From contig JAUKTV010000014.1 of assembly GCA_030549205.1 (NCBI GenBank), positions 992,001 through 1,056,000 of the forward strand: DNA of 64,000 bases, given 5' to 3'. Source of the DNA: Apiosordaria backusii. Lineage: Eukaryota; Ascomycota; Sordariomycetes; Sordariales; Lasiosphaeriaceae. A program made the position numbers and the translations under genes. Every line of letters begins with the position of its first letter. Position 1 is the first letter of the stretch. Shown piece after piece: positions 1 to 10,812 of this stretch. The notes below the pieces were generated by a model. The model was not told the DNA's origin and did no database searches. It saw nothing but the letters and a program-made list of their open reading frames with translations.

Positions 1-860
1 GGCCCTTGCCAAGCAGTTGGAATATCGAGGGGGCGATCGACGAGTACATGAAGCCCGTGTTGGAGGTTCTTTCACCCATCCACAACTTCACCATCGATAC
101 TCAGGTGCAACTGTACGCTTCACCTGGTGTCCAAAACCAAATTCTCAACAAGGAGGACCTGTCATCGTTCATCAATGCCGCTGAGTGGCCCCTGTCACCC
201 TCTATCGGGGGTGCACCGACCATCAACTTCATTGTGTTTATCGGAAACCAAACTATTGCAAACCCCTCGCAAGACTCACCAACCTCCCAATCATGGCTGA
301 TTCCACAATGGGGCACCGTGTACCTGCTCTCTCTCCCCGACGACACGACCCACGTCGCAGCCGCCACCCTCAAGCAGCCCCTTCTGACATTCACCTCCCA
401 CCTTCTCTCCCTGACCGGTACCCCCGAGTCAGGCTCACTGCCACTGCGCCTCTCCACCCTCGCGCGCATCCGCTCAGCTGACCTTCTCCTCCGCGCATCC
501 TCTACCCTCGGCTCTCTCGCCCGTCTTGCCATGGCTCTCCCGTCTATTTCCATTCCCAGCAGCGTCGCAGACGGCGTCACTAAGACCATGTCCCACTTGC
601 GTCTTGCCTGTGATAACTTGGGCGGTACGGAAGGGCTGGCTCATGCGCGGATCGCCGAGGCCGAGGCGGAAAGGGCCTTCTTTGAGAAGAGCATGGTCGG
701 GCAGTTGTATTTCCCCGACGAGCACAAGATTGCGGTTTATTTGCCGCTGTTGGGGCCGGTGGCGGTGCCGCTTGTGATGGGGTTGATTAATGAGATTAAG
801 GCTTGGAGGAAGAGGAGGAGGGAAAGGGCTGAGAAGGGGGCGGAGAAGAAGGAGCAGTAG
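1..860 (+). CDS. GPI17: GPI transamidase subunit PIG-S/Gpi17, C-terminal part (5' truncated by window edge)
   Basis: The reading frame is open from base 3 to the TAG at 858-860 and continues left of the window, leaving about 285 residues. PIG-S/Gpi17 is an ER-membrane subunit of the GPI transamidase, which cuts the C-terminal GPI signal of precursor proteins and attaches the preassembled anchor. What is visible is the end of the lumenal domain, then the family hallmark PDEHKIAVYLPLLGP running into a hydrophobic segment (about 20 residues) that is the last transmembrane helix, and a very basic KAWRKRRRERAEK cytosolic tail. No intron is seen in this part. The family is normally 500-600 residues, so roughly half is missing. 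Identification is by family knowledge; I am confident. Confidence 0.85.
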   Translation, partial: PLPSSWNIEGAIDEYMKPVLEVLSPIHNFTIDTQVQLYASPGVQNQILNKEDLSSFINAAEWPLSPSIGGAPTINFIVFIGNQTIANPSQDSPTSQSWLIPQWGTVYLLSLPDDTTHVAAATLKQPLLTFTSHLLSLTGTPESGSLPLRLSTLARIRSADLLLRASSTLGSLARLAMALPSISIPSSVADGVTKTMSHLRLACDNLGGTEGLAHARIAEAEAERAFFEKSMVGQLYFPDEHKIAVYLPLLGPVAVPLVMGLINEIKAWRKRRRERAEKGAEKKEQ

Positions 861-1092
861 ACGGGATTGTGATGTTGTTTTTGTCTTTATTATTGGTTGA
901 ACAGCATGCGTTGTAAGAATCGGAATGGCTTAAAATATATCAAAACGCAGCGGTCTTGTAGGATATCTTGTACATGATTTTGTTGTTCTTTTGAAGGAAG
1001 CAAGATACCATGACGGAAAGTTGAACAGTAGGTGCTGTCTGGGTGGTGGTGCGTTGATAGGTGGAGGCAGGAAACAGAAAATCCAATTAAAA

Positions 1093-1182
1093 GCGGGTTT
1101 AGCTCAGTTGGGAGAGCGTCAGACTGAAGTCAACTTCGGGAAGTCAATCTGAAGGTCGTGTGTTCGATCCACACAAACCGCA
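1093..1182 (+). tRNA. tRNA-Phe (GAA) with 17-nt intron
   Basis: A full cloverleaf can be drawn: acceptor GCGGGTT, D stem GCTC/GAGC, anticodon stem TCAGA/TCTGA, loop CTGAAGA with anticodon GAA, T arm GTGTG-TTCGATC-CACAC, discriminator A at 1182. A 17-nt intron (1130-1146) sits one base 3' of the anticodon, the canonical position for eukaryotic tRNA introns, and short tRNA-Phe introns are known from Neurospora. The acceptor stem has one apparent mismatch, G5 opposite A68. CCA is not encoded. Confidence 0.95.
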
Positions 1183-2478
1183 TCTTTTGCCATTTCCACT
1201 CTCAAAACTTCTTTTTCTTCAAACTGCGGGTGTCGGTCGTCTTTCTCTTACTTGAACATTTTAGTTTCTTTTTTTTCCTTTTCTTCAGATGTTGACGCCT
1301 CTTGTTAACATTGTGAGAATGCCAGTGGCCAGCCGTCGAAGAAGGCTGTCACCATTATATTTTGATCTCGAGGTGTCTCAAGTATCGATAAACTCCTTTG
1401 GTGTGCTATCTTGAAGGTTAGTTCAAACACATCTACGCCATGCAACAAGCCGCCGAGACTACTCTGTGGAATTCTGACACTTGCCGATTGAATCGGGAGT
1501 TCGGCAGAATTAGGAGCTGAAGCCTTGTAGATGGTAGGACAGGGAGGTTGTTGATAATAGGTAAGTAGCGTTACTCAGCGCAAACTCTGGTACAGCTTGC
1601 TTTGAAAGTATCCTTCCCTCTTGGTTGTGTCATTTGTGGTCGTCCGGAATAAGACTTTGGCTTGGTTCATGCTATAGACTACGGTAGGTATCATGGATGT
1701 TGATGGCGCAACCTAATGTCGTGTCGCCGCCGCCGTCTTTACATGTTTAACAAACTCTCGAAGTTTTTTCAACGAGTTCACCAGAGATGAGGGCCCTAGA
1801 GACCCACCCCCAGGCTAGAACTAACCTCATCTAGCCCTCGCCGCGATATTGTATTCCCCGATATCCACCATGTCGGCGAGTAAAAGCCTGAACTATCCTA
1901 TAACTGTCTTATAGTCAGCTAAAATATAATCTAGCTTTTTCACCATTCTTTAGTTCTTTTTTTGCACCTCTTGGATTTCAAAAGTGATTTGAGTCGACTT
2001 GTACCTTCGGGCTTCCCTGTCATTATCATTAGACGAATCCACTGCTCGAAACAATGATGAAGATATCTCGGACCCCGTGATATCTGGATATCTCTAGTAT
2101 TTGGTTATCTCATCAGTTGTCCTTTCCATCTCGAGTTTCCTACTCTCGCTAAGATGGATTCAGCGAGAGGGGTACAGGTTGACCAAGAGTTCATCACCAC
2201 GGGAGCCACAAGAGAAGATCTACGCATAGGACAGCAGAAGATTATACCGAGACCTCCCTCAACTGTTCCCAAAGCAACATGAGTCAAAATAGGCGTTCTT
2301 AGGGAAGACATATATTTAAACCGGAAATTTCTAGATGTCTGATGCTGTACTCAAAATGCCCCGTTCTGTCCATACCCTCCTAACAAAAGCCTCTTTTTCC
2401 TCTTTAACCCTCTCCGTTCAAAACATGAGTTACCCCCAACCAAAAGCCTTTTTCTCCTAAAGGAATCGCCCACCACAC
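1183..2478. other. Intergenic, no gene seen
   Basis: This 1.3-kb stretch is moderately AT-rich, with stops in all frames and no splice-linked reading frame longer than about 70 codons. It separates the tRNA-Phe from the 3' end of the MFS gene. No repeat or structured RNA was recognised. Confidence 0.5.
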
Positions 2479-4484
2479 CTACGCCGTCCCCTCAAGCCTC
2501 CTCTGCTGAATAAACAGCGCCAGCACAAACGCCGTCCCCGAAAAGAAAAACGACACCCCATGGCTCCACCACAACCCATCCACATAACTCTCAGTCACCG
2601 CCCTCTGCACCGGCCCCGTCACCCGATCAACATAATCCACATCCGAAACCGTCTCCGCGATTATCTTTGCAATCTCCACCCCTCCAAACCCAAGCCCGGC
2701 AAGCCTGTTAAAAAGCGTTCTTCTCAAGGCAGCCTTCATCACCGCGTTTGACACCGACAGTCCCATGGTCAAAGCGACAGTGCTAGAGAGATACATGAAC
2801 GAAATCGAGGGGGCGGCATGAGCCGGGTCGACGACGGCTTGCAGAGAGATGAAAACGGCGGATTGGGCGATTCCGGTGCCGAAACCGCTGGGGAAGATAT
2901 AGAGGGACTCCCAGACGTTGGTGTTGCCGTGCCAGCGGAGCATGAGCAGCAGGTAGGACAGTGAAGAAAGGGTTACAGCGAGGATGATGAGACCTTTGTA
3001 ACGGCCCGAGCGCTTGATGAGGATGCCGGAGAGGACGCCGCCGATGGCGTTGCCTACCACGGCTGGTACTAAGTGAGCGCCGGCTGAGGAGGCGGTGGAC
3101 CGGGAGGTGATTTGGAAGTAGAGTGGGACGGAGAACATGAGCTAGATACAGTGTTAGTCAAGGGAAATTTGATTTTGGGAGGGCAAACTCACCCCGAGCT
3201 GAGCCGCTGTTTGAAGCCCAAGAATCAGATAAGAGATGACAGCGTCCCGCTGGTGGAATATCTCAAGCGGCAAAATAGGCTCTTCTTGACGCTTTTCAAC
3301 CGCGACGAAAACACCAACGAGGACAAAGCTGAAACTAATGAGGCCAATAGTGATTGGAGATGTCCAGGGCAGCCTGACGCCGCCTAGCTCGATAGGGGTA
3401 AGGAGGGCAAGGATCATGAAAGCAAAAATGAAGGATCCCTTGAAGTCGATTCGGCTGAACTTGGACTTTCGAATCTCGGCCTCGGCGCTGCTGGTGGAGG
3501 CGGAATCTGCCGCGGTTGCTTCAGTGTGGTTTGGTAGGTAGATACAAACGAGGATGATGGCGCCCAGGATGATAGGAACTTGCCCAAAGAAGGACCACCG
3601 CCATCCGATGACATCGACAAGCCAGCCGCCAAGGGGGCCGCCGAGACTGCGGCCAAAGGTGGCTACCAGGTTGACGTAGGCGCGCCATTGGGCGACTTCT
3701 CTGATGGGGAGTAGATCTATCTTGTTGTTAGTGAGAAAAGTTGAAGCTTTCAGGTTGTGTTCTGATTTTACCAGTGATCAGGATGGACACAAGTGAAGCC
3801 ATGCCAGAAGCACCAGCCCCTGAGATGACTCTGCCGAGAATCACCTGCCCCATTGTCTGGCCAGCACCCCTATTTCCAGTCAGCAATTACCCTTTTTTGC
3901 CGAGTGATATGGTTCTTACGCGATAGCACTTTTGAATGTTAGCATTTATCTCTCGTGAACAGTCTGAGTGTCAACTTACCAACCAACCACAAAAATAGTG
4001 TAGGCGAAAGTGACGAGTGTTTTTCTGCCATAGATATCGCTCAACTTTCCGTAAAGCGTTTGCGTAGCCGCGCCGGCGATGGCAAAGCTGGTGATCAGCC
4101 ATGTCGAGTTGCCCAAGTCATTGAACTCGGAAGCAATGTTGGAGTGCGTGGCCAGGAGAATTGAGCCATCACAGTGAGCAACAAAGATGCCTGCAAGTTG
4201 TGAGTTTCAGCATTTTTAGCTGCGTATGGATCTTGACAAGGAAGGAACGTACCGATGAGCAGCACTGAAATGATGCGAGCGACCTGTGTTCTGGAAATGC
4301 CGCTCTCGATCTCTCCGCTCTGCAGACTCTCTTCATCCTCGCCAACCTTCTTCGCTATACCCCCATTTACACTGATTGGAAGCGCTTCAGAATTTGGTGG
4401 TGCTTCACTGATGATGGGCACATTGCTGAGAAGGGGCGACTGCTCGGTTGGCTGGTCGCCTGTCGGTCCTGAAATTTGAGCCAT
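2479..4484 (-). CDS. MFS transporter, VBA/Fnx2-like (14-TM drug:H+ antiporter type)
   Basis: Six exons on the minus strand, 4484-4253, 4190-3980, 3928-3920, 3869-3772, 3716-3193 and 3141-2479, join in frame to 578 residues. The cytosolic N terminus is acidic and carries SPLL, a dileucine-like vacuolar sorting signal. Exon 2 ends the first membrane segment and holds MFS motif A, GKLSDIYGRK. Exon 4 carries the motif-C-like GQVILGRVISGAGASGM, and motif GPLGGWLVDVIGWRW follows. The architecture resembles vacuolar basic amino-acid transporters (Vba/Fnx) and toxin exporters, so substrate is uncertain. Exon 3 is only 9 nt; without it the VGCAIAGAGQ stretch would break. The start is the ATG just before AQISGPTGD; no ATG further upstream is needed. 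Confidence 0.85.
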
Positions 4485-5099
4485 TTGCACTCCGCCAAAC
4501 AGTCCACCGCAACCGCTCAATTGTCAACGCAGGTATCACAAGATGTCTTCTCACGAAAATGAAGGCGCTTCAGCTTCGATCCGTCGCCGGCCTCGGCTCA
4601 AACCCGAAAATGTGCTCTCCGGAAACAAAGACTTATCGCCGGTTGTTGCGCTGCAGAGAGCAGATCACGACATACAAAAGGCAATGTCGCAAGCTACTTC
4701 TGATGCCATTACCCCATTTCAGGGGCTCTACGAACTGCTAGTGCAGCTACATGCATGTTTGACAACACCACGCGAAGTGAAAGCGTCAGAAAGAACCCCT
4801 GTAATCGTCCAAAATCAGAAGATGTAGTGCTCTTTTGCTTCGTACCTGGAGCCTGAATGTGGGGGTCCAGTGATGGATGCCAGCCAACATTGGTCTTTGC
4901 AATTGCCGCGACCTATCACGCAATCAACAAGACCAGCTAAAGCCCATTCCTCGGCAACTTCACATTCACCGGCCCACCGGTGTGGGATCGAGTAAAGTAT
5001 CAATAAGTTGGAGAAAACTGCCGCTTCATGAATTTTATGATTGTTTTTGAATATCACATCATCAACCTCTTCTGCATTGGCCCCTGAAGTAATTTCGCT
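4485..5099. other. Divergent intergenic region between MFS and sulfatase genes
   Basis: Divergent promoter region of 615 bp. An ATG-initiated frame of 94 codons (4543-4827, +) lies in it; it begins 59 bp from the MFS start codon, has no recognisable family, and may be chance or a first exon. No other structure was seen. Confidence 0.35.
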
Positions 5100-7064
5100 A
5101 TGCGATTCTTGGGAGTTGCACTTGCAGCAGGTCTGCAATTGCCCACAGCGGCTCTTGCCAACCATGGAAGTCAAAAGCCATTGGGAGATGACTTGAGTAG
5201 CTCACAAGGACACAAAGGGGGAAAGCAGCCAAATATTGTGTTCATCTTGACTGATGACCAAGATCTGCACATGAACTCCCTTGATTACGTCCCCTTGATC
5301 AAGAAGCATCTTCTCGACAAGGGCACTCTCTACAAGCGCCACTACTGCACCACAGCCATTTGCTGCCCTGCCAGAGTATCCCTCTTGACCGGCCAGCAGG
5401 CTCACAACACTAATGTTACCGATGTCAACCCTCCACATGGTAAGTGTTGTTCCTTGGTGCAACGTATCGGCCACGAGTTAACCAAGTCATCCAGGTGGTT
5501 ATCCCAAGTTCATCAGGCAAGGCTTGAACAATGCCTATCTTCCTGTCTGGCTTCAGGAGGCTGGCTACAACACTTACTACACTGGCAAGTTGTTCAACGC
5601 CCACACTGTTGAAAACTACAACTCGCCATACCCGGCTGGCTGGAACGGCTCCGACTTCCTGTTGGACCCGTACACCTACAACTATTTCAACTCCAGCTTC
5701 CAGCGGAATCAAGACCCTCCCAAGAGCTATGAGGGCTTCCACTCCGTCGACGTCCTGGCTGAGAAGTCCCTCGGTTTCGTCGATGAGGCCGTTAGAGCCA
5801 ACGGTCCCTTCTTCCTGGGCATTGCTCCGGTGGCCCCTCACAGCAATGTCGAGTCCAATATCCTTGGTGATGACAATGACCAAGATTGGGACAAGCTTCC
5901 CGATATCGAGGAGTTTGCCAAGTTTGGCCCTCCTGTTCCAGCAAAGCGCCACGAGCACCTCTTCAAAGACGTCAAGATCCCCCGCACTCCCAACTTCAAC
6001 CCCGATCAACCCACCGGTGCCAACTGGGTCCGCCTTCGGAAGAAGCTCAACCAGGAGAACATTGACTACAACGACCACTTCTATCGCCAGCGCCTTCGCA
6101 CCCTGCAGTCGGTCGATGAGCTGGTTGCTTCCGTTGTGGAGCGCCTTGCCCAACACGGCGTGCTTGACAACACTTACATCTTCTACACCACCGACAACGG
6201 CTACCACATCAGCCAGCACCGTCTCAACCCCGGCAAGGAGTGCGGCTTTGAGGAGGACATCAACATTCCCCTTATTATCCGTGGCCCTGGCGTTGCCAAG
6301 GGCGAGGTCTCCGAGATTGTCACCACCCATGTCGACTTGGCGCCCACCATCCTCAGCATTGCCGGCGTTCCCCACAGAGCCGACTTTGACGGCGAGGCTA
6401 TCCCCCTGAACCAGAAGGACATCGATCGCACGGTCGCGACGAGACACGAGCACGTCACGGTTGAGTTCTGGGGTTTCGCCGTGTCCGAGGGTGGTAAACT
6501 CTTTGACAAGGATGAGGAGCGCCTAACTCTCAACAACACCTACAAGGCGTTGAGGATCATTGGCAAGGATTACAACTTTTACTATTCGGTTTGGTGCAAC
6601 AATGAGCATGAGCTTTATGATTTGAGCGTATGTGCCCCTCTTATCCTTTGTCACGATGTATCTGACTAACGGCTGGCCAACAACAGACCGACCCCTACCA
6701 AATCAACAACCTCCTCCACCCCACCGCCACCAAGCCCAAGACCCTCCTCGGCGCTGGCTTCCACAAGGTCATCGCCCGCTTAGACTCGTTGCTCTTTGTG
6801 CTCAAGTCCTGCAAGGGGAGGACTTGCATCCGGCCTTGGGAGGCTCTCCACCCCCAGGGCAATGTGGCCAACTTGCATGATGCTCTGAGCAAGAGGTTTG
6901 ACATTTTCTATGAGCACCAGCCGAAGAAGGTTAGCTATAACAGGTGCGAGCTGGGTTATATTGTCGATGCGGAGGGCCCGCAGTTTGAGAAGGACGGTGC
7001 CGTTTTTACGGCGGAGGCTGCGGAGTATAAGAGGAATGGAATTAGCTGGAGTGAGTGGACATAA
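5100..7064 (+). CDS. Secreted sulfatase (arylsulfatase family, formylglycine-dependent)
   Basis: Three exons, 5100-5439, 5495-6627 and 6687-7064, give 616 residues. A signal peptide ending near residue 20 (ALA-N) predicts secretion. The core begins with PNIVFILTDDQ, whose two Asp residues bind the metal. The sulfatase signature C-C-P-A-R at residues 88-92 has Cys88 in the position oxidised to formylglycine, and GKL (the second signature) follows after the first intron. Family members hydrolyse sulfate esters and are usually induced by sulfur starvation. TDNGYHISQHRL and GKECGFEEDINIPLIIRGPG are the late metal-binding and structural blocks. Length and motif order are normal for fungal arylsulfatases, and all splice joins keep frame. 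The substrate cannot be read from the sequence. Confidence 0.9.
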
Positions 7065-8515
7065 ATGTTGAATCGGGAGATTGGGTTGCTGCAGGTAGGA
7101 AAAAATGTAACATATAAGCATGGGATTATTTGGATAGTTGATGACGGATGAGATTATGAACTTGTTGGAGAATAGTGATAGTTTCGGATACCTGAAGGTA
7201 AAAAAGAAAAGGGTAACTCAGGAATCGTACAAGTGTGAGTACCTTAGTGAGCCTCTTATCAGAGCTTCGGCCAAGATGTGATGTCTTGGGAATGATACAA
7301 GGCCTTACAAGATCAGTAGTATAGTGTGAAGGCCTGATCGCCATGTTTGTGGAGAGACTTTGATTGAAGCTTGCAATAAGGTTCATCCGTCTCCAGGTAC
7401 TCTTGCACGCTATAATAAAAGAACAGATACCGCAAGTTTAAATGAACATACCTTTTTGAATCTCAGACGGGCTTTAAAAGATAGTCAATATGCCTCTAAA
7501 GATAGTTAGATAGCTTTAAAAGATGGTTAACAAGCATTCAGTTGCACTGAAATGCCTCTTGAACCATCTCCAAGGCCTATCGACGGTCTTTAAACGCCCA
7601 ACAACTAAGATATCTTGTGGAGTCTTTGTTTTTGACAACGGTCTCTTTTTCTGCCCAGGACATGTCTTGTAAAGCAGCCGGACCCCCGAGTCAAGAACGA
7701 CGAACTCAGACACCATCCATACGAGTCATTCATTCGAGTCCATCGATCCAGTCTCAGGACCGGGAAGCAAGCCCATCGGATGGCATATTCAGCTTAACCA
7801 TCACCTCCTGCCGATGGAGGAGTAGCTCCTTCCTCCCACTCGAAGCCTGGGACTTCGGCTCAGGCTGGCTCGGCCGGGTCTGACATCAATGGTTCGATTG
7901 TTCAAGCATCCAAGACCTTCCGTGTGAGCGAGGAAGGAACCCTTCAACATGACTGGAATGATGCTTCCGAGATACTGGCGCGAGCCATTGTATTTCTCTA
8001 TTCTACGCAGGTGTGAACCTCAAGGTGACGAAATCGGACTCTGTACCTCACGTGGTGTCGCCTGGGAACCTATGCCCTGCAGGCTTTGTGATTGATAGGC
8101 GTATTATCTTTCCATTGCTCTGCCAGGGCCAGAGCCAGCACAGATTATGAGGTATGTAGCGAGGAAGTGAAAATTGTCTAATGAGATTATGATCTCTTGA
8201 GGATGTGATTCGTCGGTCAAGTACTGTCCTGGTCGATGTAGTATGGATTGCCGAATGGCGCTGTTCCGAGGGTGGCAGTACCGCATGTATTTATCCAGAA
8301 ACCTCCGAAACCAACAGTCCAACTCGGAGAAGTTTTGGGGTAATCCCATTTCGCGTTTGTTACCCCGCGGCGCTTCCTACGCTACCGGTGTACGTGACTA
8401 CTATGACTCTTGTGAACTGCGCAGCTGGTAGAGCAAAGTGGAAATACTTGCTACTTGAGTTTCAAACCAGTTTCAACCCAACAGCAAACACAGCGGTGTT
8501 GAACTCCTTACAACC
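7065..8515. other. Intergenic, with degenerate 21-bp repeat units
   Basis: This 1.45-kb stretch has no convincing gene. Apart from the repeat units at 7471-7591, the sequence shows only short overlapping open stretches without family resemblance. Confidence 0.45.
7471..7591. repeat. Degenerate 21-bp minisatellite units (core GACTATCTTTaAAGG)
   Basis: Read on the minus strand, 7471-7528 holds three 20-22 bp units with core (G/A)A(C/T)TATCTTT(T)AAAGC. A further unit (GGCCTATCGACGGTCTTTAAA) lies at about 7567-7587 in plus orientation, so the site is partly inverted. The same unit is found in tandem at 32749-32853. Confidence 0.5.
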
Positions 8516-9736
8516 ATGGCCCAGCAAGACGCACAACCTCTGGCTCAGTTTGTCCCCCGCTTCCGCACGGATATTTACCCCTTTATTGCTCCCTCCAAGT
8601 TTAGAGGATCGCTCCAGGACAAAGTGACCATCATCACTGGGGCAGCGGGAGCGATTGGTCAAGGGCTGGCTGAGTCGTTTGCTGTCGCGGGAGCAAAGCT
8701 GGTGTTGACTTACAACCGGACGCCGCCTCCGCCTGCGCTGAGGGAGAGGTGTCTCAAGTTTGGTGCTTCCGAGGTGACGTTTGTGCAGTGTAATGTTGCC
8801 GAGCTTGAGGGGTGCGAGGGTTTGGTTAGGCAGGTGAGGGTGTTTTCTTGACTTTTTTCGGGCCTGGCCTGTGATGAAATGATGTGATACTGATATTTGA
8901 TCGACAATCAGACGCTTGAGCTGCATGGGAGGGCAGATATCCTGATCAACAATGCTGGTGCTAACGGTCTTGGTCCGGTATGTATTCCCCTGTTTTTGCT
9001 GCCAAGTGAGTTAATACTGAGAAACGGGATATGAAGCTGCACACCCAACCGCCCGAGGACTTCATCAAGGAGATTGCGGTGAATTTTCACGGCCCATATT
9101 ATCTCATGAGGTTATTGCTACCCCATATGAGGGAGCAGAGGAGCGGCGTTGTGTTGAATATTGCTTCGAGGGCGGGGACGGTGGCGATACCGTATAGCAC
9201 GGGTTACTGTGCTAGCAAGGCGGCGTTGATTAACCTGACGGCGTGCGTGCAAAAGGAGATTGATGTTGATGGGTTGGGGGGGGAGGTGTGCTGTTATTCG
9301 TTGCATCCGGGGGGGATTAAGAGTGCCATGACGCTGAAGAGTACGTCCCCTTTTCTGGTCGTTGTATATGCATGATGAGATTTATACTGATACCTAAGAA
9401 ACAGAGTACTCTGCCGAGTCTGTGGCGGCACTGCCGGCTCAGGCGCAAGCAAAGTTTGTCAATGCGTTGGATATCTATGATGATTCGCCGTATCTGAACG
9501 GGATGGTGTGTGTTGCGCTTGCGACGGGGGTGGGGAAAGACGTGCTGAGGGGGAAGTATTTTGATGTTGGGCAGGATTTGGAGGATGTGCTTGCTCAAGG
9601 GGAGGCGTTGAAGCAGAATCCGGATTTGTATGGGCTTCATACGAGTTTCTTGGGAGGACTGAAGAATGGGGGGGTGCCAGAGGGGGGGTATAGGAGGGAG
9701 GAGTGGGGGGTGGAGTTTCCTGGTTTTGAAGTGTAG
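8516..9736 (+). CDS. Short-chain dehydrogenase/reductase (classical SDR)
   Basis: Four exons, 8516-8833, 8912-8977, 9037-9340 and 9405-9736, give 339 residues. The Rossmann nucleotide loop is TGAAGAIG (41-48), the structural motif is NNAG (119-122), and the catalytic triad is Ser172, Tyr185 and Lys189 (GYCASK), followed by the HPGGIKSAM loop. It therefore carries out an NAD(P)(H)-dependent oxidation or reduction; the substrate is unknown. For exon 3 I chose the acceptor at 9036 because TACTGAG lies at branch-point distance; the acceptor at 9021 would add five residues in frame. The next box downstream, ATCTGATAA at 9978, lies 242 bp past the stop and more likely serves the following gene. Confidence 0.85.
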
Positions 9737-9977
9737 GTAGTTTGCTTGGTATTCTCTTGAGATTTCAAATCATGAGTATGTACTTGGAGAAAGAATCTGT
9801 TGTTGCTGAAGTCTTATCGTCGTTATTATCGGGATGGTGCTGAGATGGGGAGGTGAAAGAAGGGTTAGGGTTGGATCCCCGACGACAAGCACGGAGACCG
9901 TCGGCAAATGCGGTGCCGCGTTTTTCCGGTTTGGCCGAACTGGAAGCCGCTATCCCTGCTCGAGCGATGATCTGATG

Positions 9978-9986
9978 ATCTGATAA
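9978..9986 (+). promoter_or_regulatory. ATCTGATAA, SreA/SRE-type iron GATA box
   Basis: Exact match to ATCWGATAA, the site bound by iron-sensing GATA repressors (SreA of Aspergillus, SRE of Neurospora, Urbs1 of Ustilago). It is followed directly by GATCAG and preceded by GATCTGATG, so three GATC/GATA-like words cluster in 25 bp. It lies 835 bp upstream of the AMID-like start codon. Function is inferred. Confidence 0.45.
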
Positions 9987-10758
9987 GATCAGCCTGCAGG
10001 AAAAACTGGGTCTGCTGTGGTGGGTTCAGGTTGTATGTCCAAGGGTGGACCTTGCCCGGCTCAACTCGAAGAGCGGGGGACTTTTTTTCTCGTCTTTGCG
10101 TTTAAAAAGTCACACAACAGATCAAGTGTTGAGGATTCATTGGATCATTTGTTGGGAGTTGAGCCATATGGCAGTCTGACCAAGATGAAAGTGAAGATGA
10201 TGGACACGGGATGAACATGTGAAAAGAAGGGGGAGGACGACGACAATTCCGATGCCGGGGACGTGATGTTTCGCGGATGCCACATGCTGCATGTGCGTTG
10301 CCCCGTCCCCCGTCCCCTCATCAACAACCCCCCATGTCAAATGTTCGGTCCCAAGGAAGAGGTGGAGCCCCCGTTTGTCAGTTTTTCCCCTGTTTCTGCT
10401 GCTGAGGCACTTTGGGATCCTGGACAAAAGCAGCCTGTTGGGGTGCAGCCAGCGCAACGGACGCACAGGATGACACAACGGCGGAAAAGGGCCCCAATCG
10501 GGGAGTAAAAACGGGCATGAGAGATGATCTTGTGGGGCAATATCCATATTGCAACTTTTGGAGGGGAGGAGGAGGGGAATCCGAATAAGAAGACCAAGAA
10601 GTGAGGTTGGGGTCCTTCATCATCCCGTTCAACTTCCGATTCCCATCATACAGGTTTCCCGTGAGAGAGATTGACATTGTGCAGCGGCCACTGACATCAG
10701 TTCTTCTGCATCTACATCGCCATTACTGGATTTGGATTACATACTCTTCCTTTTTTGT

Positions 10759-10760
<2 letters not shown>

Positions 10761-10798
<38 letters not shown>
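10761..10798 (+). repeat. (CA)19 microsatellite in 5' leader
   Basis: Nineteen perfect CA units end 14 bp before the start codon of the AMID-like gene. The frame through the repeat is open and in register with the gene (Thr-His repeats), but the conserved protein starts at the downstream ATG. Confidence 0.95.
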
Positions 10799-10799
<1 letters not shown>

Positions 10800-10812
10800 T
10801 CACACATTCACA

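Larger units (their letters stand above)
9737..10812. other. Promoter region of the AMID-like gene
   Basis: Non-coding stretch of 1.08 kb, G- and purine-rich in its first half. It contains a GATA box at 9978-9986 and, close to the start codon, a (CA)19 microsatellite. No gene was seen. Confidence 0.5.

Noticed and set aside
3234..3242. ATCAGATAA, iron GATA box
   Set aside because: Inside the coding sequence of the MFS gene. About one match per 64 kb is expected by chance, so this is taken as background.
4543..4827. 94-codon gene between the MFS and sulfatase genes
   Set aside because: Has an ATG but no family, and lies inside a divergent promoter; kept only as a note.
5425..6453. 342-codon minus-strand frame
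   Set aside because: Antisense to the sulfatase exon 2; a shadow of its GC-rich third positions.
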